A DNA stretch of 64,000 bases. It comes from Rhodococcus sp. P1Y (GTDB lineage Bacteria; Actinomycetota; Actinomycetes; Mycobacteriales; Mycobacteriaceae). Of this stretch, positions 49,463 through 58,609 are shown piece by piece. Within the stretch, counting starts at the first letter, position 1, and each line of letters begins with the position of its first letter. A model generated the notes under the pieces. It worked only from the letters and a program-made list of their open reading frames with translations, did not search any database and was not told the origin of the DNA. The stretch covers positions 3,100,001-3,164,000 of the forward strand of contig NZ_CP032762.1 in NCBI RefSeq assembly GCF_003641205.1, written 5' to 3'. A program made the position numbers and the translations under genes.

Positions 49463-50242
49463 ATGGCTGAGTTCGTGAAGTTAGAGGTATCCGACGGCAT
49501 CGGCGTCATTCGCCTCGACCGCCCTCCGATGAACGCGTTGAACCGTCAGGTGCAGGAAGAGATCAGGTCTGCGGCGCGCGCGGCGACCGTCGATTCCTCC
49601 GTGAAGGCAGTCATCGTCTACGGCGGGGAGAAGGTATTCGCGGCCGGTGCGGACATCAAGGAGATGGCCGAACTGACAACGGCTCAGATGACGGACATCG
49701 TCGGCGATCTCCAATCGGCCCTCGGTTCGCTCGCGGCAATCCCGAAGCCGGTCGTTGCCGCGATCACCGGGTATGCCCTCGGCGGTGGCTTGGAAGTCGC
49801 GCTCGGCGCGGACCGCCGCATCGCAGGCGACAACGCGAAGCTGGGCGTTCCCGAAGCGCTACTCGGAGTCATTCCCGGCGGCGGCGGAACGCAGCGCCTC
49901 GCTCGCCTCGTCGGTCCAAGCAAGGCGAAGGACATGGTGTTCACGGGCCGTTTCGTCGGTGCCGAGGAAGCCCTACGCATCGGACTGGTCGACGAGGTCG
50001 TCGCGCCGGACGACGTGTTCGACGCGGCCAAGAAGTGGGCGTCACAGTTCGTGAAGGGCGCATCGCGTGCACTCGCCGCGGCCAAGGCGTCGATCGATCA
50101 GGGGCTAGACACCGACCTCAACACCGGATTGAAGATCGAGGCGCAACAGTTCGCAGCGCTCTTCGCGACGAAGGACCGGACCATCGGCATGGAATCGTTC
50201 ATCGCGAACGGACCGGGCAAAGCCGAGTTCACCGGGAACTGA
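49463..50242 (+). CDS. enoyl-CoA hydratase
   Basis: 259 residues of the crotonase family. The two catalytic glutamates are present in ALGGGLEVALGAD and VPEALLGVIPGGGGTQRL, so hydratase activity is expected. It is part of beta-oxidation or related CoA chemistry. ATG 49463 gives the usual length; the longer upstream frame is the shadow of the NUDIX gene. In the mycobacterial equivalent (echA17, Rv3039c) the same gene order is seen. Confidence 0.92.
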   Translation: MAEFVKLEVSDGIGVIRLDRPPMNALNRQVQEEIRSAARAATVDSSVKAVIVYGGEKVFAAGADIKEMAELTTAQMTDIVGDLQSALGSLAAIPKPVVAAITGYALGGGLEVALGADRRIAGDNAKLGVPEALLGVIPGGGGTQRLARLVGPSKAKDMVFTGRFVGAEEALRIGLVDEVVAPDDVFDAAKKWASQFVKGASRALAAAKASIDQGLDTDLNTGLKIEAQQFAALFATKDRTIGMESFIANGPGKAEFTGN

Positions 50243-50298
50243 GCACCGCGCGCCAAACTAGAACTTGTTCATTTTCTACCGGATAGTAGGCTGCCCTC

Positions 50299-51327
50299 AT
50301 GACTGCAAGCCCCCACGACGGCAAGTCCGACACCACGCTGCATGTGGTACCGGATGCGCCCGCCGACCCCGCACCCAATCCGCACGCCACGGCTGAACAG
50401 GTCGAGGCGGCGCGAAGCGACACCAAGCTCGCGCAGGTCCTATACCACGATTGGGAAGCGGAGACGTACGACGACAAATGGTCGATCTCGTACGACGAGC
50501 GTTGCATCGACTACGCGCGCGGACGCTTCGATCAGGCGGTCATCGGTCAGCCGAGTGCCCACGACGCACTCCCGTACGGACGCGCGCTCGAATTGGGTTG
50601 CGGCACCGGATTCTTCCTGTTGAACCTGATGCAAGCCGGTATCGCCGACAAGGGCTCGGTGACCGACCTGTCGCCGGGCATGGTCAAGGTCGCCCTCCGC
50701 AACGCAGGGCACCTGAAGCTCGATGTCGACGGCCGAGTCGCGGACGCCGAGACCATCCCGTACGAGGACAACACATTCGACCTCGTCGTCGGCCACGCCG
50801 TGCTCCACCACATTCCGGACGTCGAGCAGTCTCTTCGTGAGGTTCTTCGCGTGCTCAAGCCCGGCGGACGTTTCGTCTTCGCAGGCGAACCCACCACGGT
50901 CGGGAACTTCTACGCACGATGGCTCGGGCGGCTCACCTGGGAAGCGACCACGCGAACCACGAAGCTGCCGTTCCTGGCGAGTTGGCGCAAGCCGCAGGAA
51001 GAACTGGACGAGTCCTCGCGCGCCGCAGCACTCGAAGCCGTCGTAGATCTGCACACGTTCGATCCGAGCGACCTCGAGAACATCGCGCGTAGCGCCGGTG
51101 CCGTCGAGGTTCAGGCACAAACCGAAGAATTTGCAGCCGCTCTGCTCGGATGGCCGGTACGTACGTTCGAAGCAGCGGTACCCGCGGGCAAGCTCGGATG
51201 GAACTGGGCGAAGTTTGCCTTCGGCGGGTGGAAGACCTTGAGCTGGGTGGACGAGAACGTACTCAAGCACGTGGTCCCGCGAGGATTTTTCTACAACGTG
51301 ATGATCACCGGAGTGAAGTCCGACTGA
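50299..51327 (+). CDS. class I SAM-dependent methyltransferase
   Basis: 342 residues. SAM-binding motif I ALELGCGTGFFLLNL and motif post-I TDLSPGMVKVALRNA are clear, with GHAVLHHIPDVEQSLREVLRVLKPGGRFVFAGE downstream. The C-terminal 110 residues are additional. Substrate unknown; the locus equivalent (Rv3038c) stands in the region linked to polymethylated polysaccharide synthesis. ATG 50299. Confidence 0.88.
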   Translation: MTASPHDGKSDTTLHVVPDAPADPAPNPHATAEQVEAARSDTKLAQVLYHDWEAETYDDKWSISYDERCIDYARGRFDQAVIGQPSAHDALPYGRALELGCGTGFFLLNLMQAGIADKGSVTDLSPGMVKVALRNAGHLKLDVDGRVADAETIPYEDNTFDLVVGHAVLHHIPDVEQSLREVLRVLKPGGRFVFAGEPTTVGNFYARWLGRLTWEATTRTTKLPFLASWRKPQEELDESSRAAALEAVVDLHTFDPSDLENIARSAGAVEVQAQTEEFAAALLGWPVRTFEAAVPAGKLGWNWAKFAFGGWKTLSWVDENVLKHVVPRGFFYNVMITGVKSD

Positions 51328-51341
51328 TCCTCGGCACTTAG

Positions 51342-52523
51342 ATGCCCTATCTGTTCACCGACGCCGACATCGACTTTCTGATCAGCGATGTCGGCGTCGC
51401 AGCATTGCGCCGGGTCGACCAACTGCCTCTGACGAAAGCGTCGATGATCAGTGATCTCGCCGCCGTCCGTCGCTCCCACGACGACCATGCGGCGCCGTTG
51501 GTGGAAACGACCACACTCAGGCGGCGAGCACGCACCAAACTCGCGCAGGCAGACGAGTGGTTGCTCACCGACGAGGCTGTTCAGCAGGCGACCCCGTCGA
51601 TCGTTGCCGCACGTCGTGCAGAACGGTTGTCCGGTCGAGACGTACACGACGTCACCTGTTCGGTCGGCTCTGAGCTCGCGGCATTGGCAAAGACGCCTGG
51701 GGCCGTTCTCGGAAGCGATCTCGACCTCGTACGGTTACGGATGGCCGCGCACAACGTACCGGCGGCGGCGGTGTTCCGTGCGGACGCACTGACTCCGACG
51801 AGTCGCGACACCGTGGTGCTCGCCGACCCCGGTCGGCGAACGGGCGGACGTCGTACCCACGACCCGGCACAGCTCGAACCTCCGCTTCCATCGTTGCTGC
51901 AGCAGTACGCGGGGCGGGATCTCGTCGTGAAATGCGCTCCGGGACTGGACTTCGACCGGCTCGGCTGGAGCGGTGAGATCGAACTGGTGTCACTCGACGG
52001 TGGTGTCCGCGAGGCGTGTCTGTGGTCGGCTGGTCTCGCGGGCACCGGGATAACCCGTCGGGCATCGGTGCTGTCCTCGAACGGATCGAGCTTCGAGGTG
52101 ACCGATGCCGAACCGGACGACATCGAGGTTGCCGAGCCCGGCGCGTGGATCGTGGACCCGGACGGCGCGGTGGTTCGCGCGGGCCTGGTTCGCCATTACG
52201 CGGCCCGGCATGGACTCTGGCAACTCGACCCTCGAATTGCCTACCTCACCGGCGACACGGTTCCCGACGGTGTCAACGGATTTCGCGTCCTCGAACGGAT
52301 CAAGTTCTCGGAGAAGGCGCTTCGCCTCGCGCTGGCAGCATATCGGTGCGGATCGGTCGAGATTCTCGTTCGAGGAGTCGACGTGGATCCCGCGAACCTG
52401 CGACCTCGACTCAAGCTAACGGGCGAGGTTCCGTTGTCGGTGATCATCACCCGCATCGATCGATCGGCGGTGGCGTTCGTGTGCTCGGCCCGGGAACCCG
52501 GACGATCCGATCACGGTGTGTAG
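51342..52523 (+). CDS. THUMP-like / SAM methyltransferase-domain protein
   Basis: 393 residues. The central Rossmann-like domain (about 80-240) has VHDVTCSVGSELAALAK and TVVLADPGRR, the latter in place of a classic DPPY motif. The C-terminal 75 residues (IKFSEKALRLALAAYRCG...) resemble the THUMP-like domain of the Rv3037c family. It may modify RNA or, by context, a sugar. Its 3' end overlaps the convergent lipoprotein gene by 13 bases. Confidence 0.78.
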   Translation: MPYLFTDADIDFLISDVGVAALRRVDQLPLTKASMISDLAAVRRSHDDHAAPLVETTTLRRRARTKLAQADEWLLTDEAVQQATPSIVAARRAERLSGRDVHDVTCSVGSELAALAKTPGAVLGSDLDLVRLRMAAHNVPAAAVFRADALTPTSRDTVVLADPGRRTGGRRTHDPAQLEPPLPSLLQQYAGRDLVVKCAPGLDFDRLGWSGEIELVSLDGGVREACLWSAGLAGTGITRRASVLSSNGSSFEVTDAEPDDIEVAEPGAWIVDPDGAVVRAGLVRHYAARHGLWQLDPRIAYLTGDTVPDGVNGFRVLERIKFSEKALRLALAAYRCGSVEILVRGVDVDPANLRPRLKLTGEVPLSVIITRIDRSAVAFVCSAREPGRSDHGV

Positions 52524-53818
52524 GTGTATATCTCGCCGAGATAGCTGGAAGTGACCACTTGCGAGTCGGGTCCGACGGACGTGCCGACCGTGAATCCAGT
52601 TGCGCTCGGAAGCGGTTGCTCCGACTCGGTGTCGCCCGATGCGGAATCGAGCGAGGTCAGCACCAGTTCGTCGCCCCGTCCGATCACGGTGACGATTGAC
52701 CCGTCCTGCGTCTGAATCGGAGTTCCCGACTGCCGCAGCTCGTTTCGCTCCCAGATCACACTGGCGCGGTCACCGTCGTCCTGCACGGCGCGCATGCCTG
52801 TGCCGCCCGAGGGGACGATCGTTCCGTCGGACGAGACCGACGGAGCGCCCGACGCACCGAATCCGGCACCGAACGTCCACCGGGAGGATCCGTCGGAGGT
52901 ATCGAACGCGGTGAGCCGTCCGTCGACGTCGGCGAGGTACACAGTCGAGCCATCGCTCGACAGAACGGGACTGGAGATCGCCGCTGCCGGGAGTAGTTCG
53001 GAGGACCACCTTTCGGTGATCGCGGGCGTTGCCGTCGCGTCGTAATGGAGCGAGACCAGCTGCGGCGCAACTGCACCGTTGCGCCAGAGAACGAGGAAAA
53101 TGTCCGACGCATCGAGGTCGACCGCCGGCGCCGCCGCAATTGGGCAAGCCGGCGAACCAGTGCCACACTCGGCCAGACCCGAGTTGGGCGGAAGGAAATC
53201 GGTGTCGGGGGAGGCGAGAAAGTCCGGCAGCCCGATGAGATCGTGGATCGGTACGACGGTCTTCCCGGTTTGTGTGTCCAACACGTTCAGTTGGCCTAGC
53301 TGAGTGACCGCGAGAACGCTTCCGTCGCCGAGGAACTGAGCCGAACGTGGTACCCCGTGGGTGGGAGTGCGCCACCGTAATTGGCCGTGCTCGTTGAACG
53401 AGGAGAATCCACCGTCGTCGCCGATGTAGACATTCGCAACCGAGTCGACGAGAGGCGTCGCGGTTGCCACCGACGGGCCGACACGATTGCACCAACGCTT
53501 CCTGCCCGATTCGATCTCGAACGAGAAAAGGTTGCACCCCGACTCGGTGTACGAACTGACGAACATCTGGCCGCTGGCCGCGATCGACACCGGCGAGACG
53601 ACGGCGCCGCCCAGTGGGCGCGACCAGTCGAGCGAGACTTCCGACAGACCCTCGTGTTCGGTGGTGTTGCTGTTACGGGCATCTCCGTGAGCCGCCGGCC
53701 ATCCCTCGGGCGCGAGCGCGTCGATCGATCCGGAGTTGCCGCCGCACGCGACGACCGCCAGCGCAGCGACCGTTGCGAGTCCGGCCGCGCGCACGAAGTC
53801 AGCTCTGCCGCCAAACAC
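52511..53818 (-). CDS. PQQ-like beta-propeller lipoprotein
   Basis: 435 residues. The signal peptide ends at a lipobox VVACGG (Cys25), so it is exported and lipid-anchored. The rest is a beta-propeller with repeated WD-like units (DGRLTAFDTSDGSSRWTF, GQLNVLDTQTGKT). Two cysteine pairs (near residues 95-110 and ECGTGSPACP) may be disulfide-bonded. Role unknown; scaffold functions are common. Corresponds in position to Rv3035. Confidence 0.85.
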   Translation of the reverse strand: MFGGRADFVRAAGLATVAALAVVACGGNSGSIDALAPEGWPAAHGDARNSNTTEHEGLSEVSLDWSRPLGGAVVSPVSIAASGQMFVSSYTESGCNLFSFEIESGRKRWCNRVGPSVATATPLVDSVANVYIGDDGGFSSFNEHGQLRWRTPTHGVPRSAQFLGDGSVLAVTQLGQLNVLDTQTGKTVVPIHDLIGLPDFLASPDTDFLPPNSGLAECGTGSPACPIAAAPAVDLDASDIFLVLWRNGAVAPQLVSLHYDATATPAITERWSSELLPAAAISSPVLSSDGSTVYLADVDGRLTAFDTSDGSSRWTFGAGFGASGAPSVSSDGTIVPSGGTGMRAVQDDGDRASVIWERNELRQSGTPIQTQDGSIVTVIGRGDELVLTSLDSASGDTESEQPLPSATGFTVGTSVGPDSQVVTSSYLGEIYTYTP

Positions 53819-53937
53819 CTTTTCTCGCTCCCTCGTCGTTCACTCGCCCACACGCGTCAAGGGAGAAGACTATCCCGCCCGCCCGTGGCAACGGGCACGC
53901 GCCTCGACCGGCAAGTTGGTCCGGGAGCAACTTGATA

Positions 53938-54002
53938 CCTGGGTCATTCCGCAGGCTCCACTCCCGGCTTGCCTGGGTCATTCCGCAGGCTCCACTCCCG
54001 GC
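53938..54002. repeat. two tandem copies of a 31-bp dispersed repeat
   Basis: CCTGGGTCATTCCGCAGG plus CTCCACTCCCGGC occurs at 53938-53968 and again at 53972-54002 (period 34). The same motif recurs at 60606-60636 in the start of the GNAT gene. Lies between the lipoprotein and transferase genes. Confidence 0.9.
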
Positions 54003-54020
54003 GAACTAGGGTGACTCGGT

Positions 54021-54797
54021 ATGACGAGCATGTGGAACGCGCCGCTGCGTACACGCTGGCGAGGATCCAGACGACGCGACGAGGATCAAGCACGCTTCCT
54101 CACACTCGACTCCCTTCGGTGGGTTCTGAAGAACAAGGCCTACACGCCTTGGTACCTCGTGAGGTACTACCGACTCGCGAAGTTCAAAGCGGCCAATCCG
54201 CACGTAATTCTTCGAGGAATGCTGTTCCTGGGCAAGAACGTCGAGATCCATTCGACGCCGGAATTGTCGAGGCTGGAGATCGGCCGTTGGGTGCATATCG
54301 GGGACGGCAATGCCATCCGGTGTCACGAAGGTTCCTTGCGTATCGGGGACAAGGTGGTCTTCGGCAAGGACAACGTCGTCAACACCTATCTCGACATCGA
54401 GATCGGTGCGTCGACTCTCGTCGCAGATTGGTGCTACATCTGCGATTTCGATCATCGGATGGACGACGTGACGACGCCGATCAAAGATCAGGGAATTGTC
54501 AAGGGACCGGTGCGTATCGGGCCCGACACCTGGATCGCGGCGAAGGTGACCGTGTTGCGCGAGACCAGCGTCGGACGCGGTTGCGTCCTGGGAGCGCACG
54601 CCGTCGTCAAAGGCATCATCCCGGACTACAGCATTGCCGTCGGCGCGCCCGCGAAGGTCGTGCGCAATCGCAAGGCGGACTGGGAGGCCGGTGCAGCAGA
54701 CCGCGCGAAGTACATCGCGGCCCTCGAGGACATCGAGCGAAAGAAGGCTCTGCGGGCTGCGGACGCGGCCAGGGGTGACTCAGCTTCGCTCGGGTAG
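54021..54797 (+). CDS. left-handed beta-helix acyl/acetyltransferase
   Basis: 258 residues. Hexapeptide repeats (IGRWVHIGDGNAI, IGDKVVFGKDNVV, IGPDTWIAAKVTV, VGRGCVLGAHAVV) form the LbH domain (about 90-215), typical of O-acyltransferases. Its likely donor is an acyl-CoA and its acceptor a sugar or polysaccharide; the counterpart in mycobacteria (Rv3034c) sits in the methylglucose lipopolysaccharide region. ATG 54021 or 54030. The 3' end overlaps the convergent glycosyltransferase by 18 bases. Confidence 0.85.
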   Translation: MTSMWNAPLRTRWRGSRRRDEDQARFLTLDSLRWVLKNKAYTPWYLVRYYRLAKFKAANPHVILRGMLFLGKNVEIHSTPELSRLEIGRWVHIGDGNAIRCHEGSLRIGDKVVFGKDNVVNTYLDIEIGASTLVADWCYICDFDHRMDDVTTPIKDQGIVKGPVRIGPDTWIAAKVTVLRETSVGRGCVLGAHAVVKGIIPDYSIAVGAPAKVVRNRKADWEAGAADRAKYIAALEDIERKKALRAADAARGDSASLG

Positions 54798-56027
54798 CGC
54801 TCGTTCGACGATGACTGGACGGGCCAGCGGGTAGCGGACCTTGCGCTTGGCCGCCAGGTAGACCTGGGCTGTCTCGTCGGCCACGTGCTTCCAGTCGAAG
54901 TCGACGGTGAGGCGGTCGCGCGCTGCTGCTGCCCGCTCCTGTGCGGCGTCGACGTTGTCGAGAACCCGACGCACAGCTGCGGCGAGACCGGCGACGTCGG
55001 CGGGCTCGAACGACAGACCGGTGACGCCGTCGACGATGGCCTCGCCGAGGCCGCCCGCCGTCGACGCCACGAGAGGCGTTCCGGACGCTGCCGCTTCGAG
55101 TGCGATGATGCCGAACGGCTCGTACCGACTGGGGAGGACGATAGCGTCGGCTCCGTGCAGCCATCCGAGCAACTCGGCGTGGTCGAGTGAGCCGAGAAAC
55201 GACACCGAGCGCGACACGCGGTGGGTGCGCGCCAACTGCGCGAGCCAGGCGAACTGGGTGCCTTCCCCGGCTATGTGCAAGGTGGTGCCGGGATGGCTGC
55301 GACGAATCCGGGGGAGCGCTGCGATCGCATCCTGGATGCCCTTCTCGTACTCGAGGCGCCCGACGTACAGCAACTTCGCCGGCTCCTGCCGCGGCTCGCG
55401 GCGTCGGTAGCTCCAGGTCCGGATGTCGATGCCGTTCCTGATCACTGCGACGGAGGCGTCGCGGACGCCGAACAACCTGGTCACCTCGTCCTTCATGGAC
55501 GCAGAGCAGGTGATGAGGGCGTCGGAATCATTGGCAAGCCACCACTCGATCGAATGGACCTGCCGGTTGACCGCGCCCGAGATCCATCCGCTGTGGCGAC
55601 CGGCTTCGGTGGCGTGAATCGTCGAGACGAGAGGAACGTCGTAGTGCTCGGCGAGTGCAATCGACGGGTGCGCCACCAGCCAGTCGTGTGCGTGCACCAC
55701 GTCCGGCTGCCAGCCGTCACCGAGGCCCGGTTTGCCGAGCGCGATTCCTGCACGCACCATCGCATGCCCCATGGCGAGAGTCCACGCCAGCATGTCTTCG
55801 CCGAACACGAAGTGCGCCGGATCCTCGGATACCGCAACGACGAGAACGCCGTCCTCGATTCGATGCTGGGTCGGGTGTGTCGATGCATCGGTGCCCGTGG
55901 GCCGGCGCGCGAGGACGACGACCTCGTGGCCGCCGCGGACGAGCTGGGTCGCGAGGTGATGAACGTGCCTACCGAGCCCACCGACCACGACCGGCGGGTA
56001 TTCCCACGACACCATCAGAATCTTCAT
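54780..56027 (-). CDS. glycosyltransferase family 4 (alpha-1,4-glucosyltransferase-like)
   Basis: 415 residues, GT-B fold. The N-terminus WEYPPVVVGGLGRHVHHLA and the donor-binding SRYEPFGIIALEAAASGTPLVAS with the EPFG-x6-E motif are intact. Resembles Rv3032, which elongates the alpha-1,4-glucan core of methylglucose lipopolysaccharide. It begins right after the GH57 gene (stop and start adjacent), so the two act together as elongating and branching enzymes. Activity not proven here. Confidence 0.9.
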   Translation of the reverse strand: MKILMVSWEYPPVVVGGLGRHVHHLATQLVRGGHEVVVLARRPTGTDASTHPTQHRIEDGVLVVAVSEDPAHFVFGEDMLAWTLAMGHAMVRAGIALGKPGLGDGWQPDVVHAHDWLVAHPSIALAEHYDVPLVSTIHATEAGRHSGWISGAVNRQVHSIEWWLANDSDALITCSASMKDEVTRLFGVRDASVAVIRNGIDIRTWSYRRREPRQEPAKLLYVGRLEYEKGIQDAIAALPRIRRSHPGTTLHIAGEGTQFAWLAQLARTHRVSRSVSFLGSLDHAELLGWLHGADAIVLPSRYEPFGIIALEAAASGTPLVASTAGGLGEAIVDGVTGLSFEPADVAGLAAAVRRVLDNVDAAQERAAAARDRLTVDFDWKHVADETAQVYLAAKRKVRYPLARPVIVERALPERS

Positions 56028-57569
56028 TCAGCGCTCTCCTCCGAACGGCCGATCCGTGCGCAACCGCCTGGCGTCGAGCGACGGAAAGAGCCCGTCGGCC
56101 CGATTCCATCGATCCGCGAGCTCGGTGGCGAGTTCTGCCCGACCGCCGGTCGCCGCGTCGGCGATCTCCCGGAGCGCGTGCGCGTGAACGTGCGCTCGCT
56201 GGCGTGCATAACCTGCGGCCGAGTCCTTGCTGACCATGAAGGCCCAGTCGCTTGCGATCGAGTTGAGTGTCTCACGCAGAATCTGGTCGTTGACCCGGTT
56301 GCGCAATTCGGGCTCAGGGTTCCCGTTGCGGCTCGCGTGCACGGTGTCGATGGCGGTCGTGACCACTTCGGCGTTCAGCGCGACCAGATCCGACACGGCG
56401 TCGCCGTTCCACACGCGCCAGTCCTTGCCCGAACCCCACGAAGATTTCTCCAACTCGACCGGTGAGCCGACATACCCCCTCGATCGGGCGTTCTCCAGGG
56501 TTCCCACATCGATGCCGGCCTCCGGCAGAGCGCGCAGGACACGTTCGAGCCATACCGGCCCTTCGAACCACCAGTGACCGAAGAGTTCGGTGTCGAAGGC
56601 TGCGACGACAAGTGCGGGGCGGCCGATGCGAGCGGACTCACTGCGCAGTCGAGAACGGACGGTAGCGACGAAGTCGGCCACGTGCTTGTCGATCGCAGCG
56701 GAGGCCGCGGCCGGGTCGTAGGGCGCCTTGTCGGCCGAGTCGACGGTTCGTCCCGTCACACGCTTGTCCTTGAGGCCGGTCGCGTGATCGTAGGTGTGAA
56801 AATCTCGGTACGCCGCATGGCCGGGGTAACCGGACTTCGGAGACCACACTCGATAACTGACATCGAGATCGCGACCGAAGGCGACCACATCGGAATCGCG
56901 CACCGTTCGACCGAGCGACGTATCGCCGCGTAGTGCAGGACCGTCGACCATGAAGTGAGTGATTCCCGCGTCGGCATAACCGATTTCCATTCCAGGGTCG
57001 TACGCGCATTCGGGCGCCCAGATGCCGCGTGGCCGCGTACCCCACCGCAGGTGCGCGTCGGACAACCCCTGGGAAAGCGAGAACTCTCGGAGTCGCGGGT
57101 CGAGCAATGGTTGGAATGGATGTGCCAGCGGGCCGCCGAGCAATTCGACGGCTCCCGAGTCGACGAGCGGACGCAGAACCGGAGATCCGCCATGTCGCCA
57201 ACGTTTCTCGAACAGTTCGAGTGCTGCTGCAGCAGAACGGTGTTCACGAATCGACAGTTCGCGATCTGCGGCCTCGTGTGCTCGCAGCTGCCAATTCGCG
57301 AGCCAATGATGCATCCCGGACAAGCAATGCGGGTCGTCCAGTTGGGCTGCGAGTACAGGCGTGATGCCGAGCGACAACAAGTTGGTGCGGCCCTCCTCGG
57401 CAAGCGAGGTCAGCATGTCGGTCAGCGGGAGATAAGAATCCGCCCACGACTGGTAGAGCCACTCCTCGCCGACGGGCCACCGACCGTGGTTGGCGAGCCA
57501 TGGGAGATGGGAATGCAGAACCAGCGCGAACATTCCTGGTTCGGTCACCTGGGCCTGGGTTGTGCTCAC
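56028..57569 (-). CDS. GH57 family 1,4-alpha-glucan branching enzyme-like protein
   Basis: 513 residues. GH57 signatures include HSHLPW (19-24), GIWAPECAYDPG (catalytic Glu in APEC) and AFDTELFGHWWFEGP (acid/base Asp). The DUF1957 C-terminal helical region follows (NDQILRETLNSIASDWAFMVSKDSA). Branches alpha-1,4-glucan to make alpha-1,6 linkages. GTG 57569 is inside the methyltransferase stop (GTGA). Together with GT4 and the methyltransferase it forms a three-gene unit like Rv3030-Rv3032. Confidence 0.9.
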   Translation of the reverse strand: MSTTQAQVTEPGMFALVLHSHLPWLANHGRWPVGEEWLYQSWADSYLPLTDMLTSLAEEGRTNLLSLGITPVLAAQLDDPHCLSGMHHWLANWQLRAHEAADRELSIREHRSAAAALELFEKRWRHGGSPVLRPLVDSGAVELLGGPLAHPFQPLLDPRLREFSLSQGLSDAHLRWGTRPRGIWAPECAYDPGMEIGYADAGITHFMVDGPALRGDTSLGRTVRDSDVVAFGRDLDVSYRVWSPKSGYPGHAAYRDFHTYDHATGLKDKRVTGRTVDSADKAPYDPAAASAAIDKHVADFVATVRSRLRSESARIGRPALVVAAFDTELFGHWWFEGPVWLERVLRALPEAGIDVGTLENARSRGYVGSPVELEKSSWGSGKDWRVWNGDAVSDLVALNAEVVTTAIDTVHASRNGNPEPELRNRVNDQILRETLNSIASDWAFMVSKDSAAGYARQRAHVHAHALREIADAATGGRAELATELADRWNRADGLFPSLDARRLRTDRPFGGER

Positions 57570-58390
57570 CCGCTCACCGGTGCGATCGGGCTCGCCGACG
57601 AATTCGAAGAAGGCTTCACCGCAACGGCGACGAGGTCGAGGCTCGCATCCATGTCGACCGGGTGGATGTCGAAGTCGGCGGTGGTGATCGCGGCTACGTC
57701 GGCCGTCAGCTCCTCGGGCCAGGGTTCGCCCGCGAGAGCGCGCTCGATCTGTGCGTCGATGAACGACCCACCGTGTTTCGCGTCGAGCGCACGCAGTGAT
57801 TCTCCGTGGTGAACGCCGGTCATCGTCTGCACCTCGAACTGGCTGTCGACGAGAAGTTCGGTGAGCTCGCCTGCGTTGAGTTCGCGAGTGTGGAACGGAT
57901 TGAGCGGCGTGTCGCGGCCCGGTGAAAACGTGATGCGATTGGGGGTGCTGATCAGCAGCACACCTCCAGGTTTGAGCACCCGGAAGCACTCGTCGAGGAA
58001 TTGTCCCTGATCCCACAGATGCTCGATGACCTGAAAATTGACGACGACGTCTACGGAGGCGTCCTCGAGAGGCAGCTGCGCCAGATTGCCCCGGAGCATG
58101 CCGACCCGCGGGTAACGATCACGCACGTGCGCGGCTGCTGAGGCGTCGTAATCGACGCAGGTGACCGAGGCTGCTACGTCGGCAATCATGTTGGCGCCGT
58201 AGCCTTCTCCCGAACCGGCTTCGAGCACCACCTGGCCAGCGCACTGCGCGAGCAGCTGCTCGTACACGACCTCGTGACGGCGGAACCAGTAGTTCTCCTC
58301 AGCGATTCCGGGAACGGTGCGCTCGCCGGTGAGGGGGAGTGGCTCGGACTGGGGGATCCCAGTCTGCTCGGCTGATGATGAATCGGTCAC
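57566..58390 (-). CDS. class I SAM-dependent methyltransferase (Rv3030-like)
   Basis: 274 residues. Motif I VVLEAGSGEGYGANMIA and the following VDYDASAAAHVR are typical; LEDASVDVVVNFQVIEHLWDQGQFLDE continues the fold. Corresponds to the gene upstream of the GH57/GT4 pair in mycobacteria, where it is considered a candidate for methylating glucose residues of methylglucose lipopolysaccharide. First gene of the leftward operon. An N-terminal SSSAEQTGIPQ stretch is disordered. Confidence 0.87.
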   Translation of the reverse strand: MTDSSSAEQTGIPQSEPLPLTGERTVPGIAEENYWFRRHEVVYEQLLAQCAGQVVLEAGSGEGYGANMIADVAASVTCVDYDASAAAHVRDRYPRVGMLRGNLAQLPLEDASVDVVVNFQVIEHLWDQGQFLDECFRVLKPGGVLLISTPNRITFSPGRDTPLNPFHTRELNAGELTELLVDSQFEVQTMTGVHHGESLRALDAKHGGSFIDAQIERALAGEPWPEELTADVAAITTADFDIHPVDMDASLDLVAVAVKPSSNSSASPIAPVSG

Positions 58391-58484
58391 CGACGAGAGG
58401 GTAGTGCCTCGTGCGACGCGACAACCATCGGCAGTGCGGTCGGAGGGGGCGGGGCGGATGTATGGTCAGATCGGAAATGCGGTA

Positions 58485-58502
58485 AGTTACCCACCAGTAA
58501 CT
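58485..58502. promoter_or_regulatory. TetR-type operator upstream of etfB
   Basis: AGTTACCCACCAGTAACT is a perfect 6-base inverted repeat (AGTTAC/GTAACT) with a 6-base centre. It carries TTAC-N6-GTAA, the same frame as the operator before the acyl-CoA dehydrogenase operon at 2130-2143. Confidence 0.6.
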
Positions 58503-58609
58503 AAACATGGGGTAATCTACGGCAGGGCCTAGAACAGCAAGAACCCATAAGCGCCACACGATTTACCCGACGAATCAGCGGCACATGACCAGGAGGTCGA
58601 CGCAGACCC

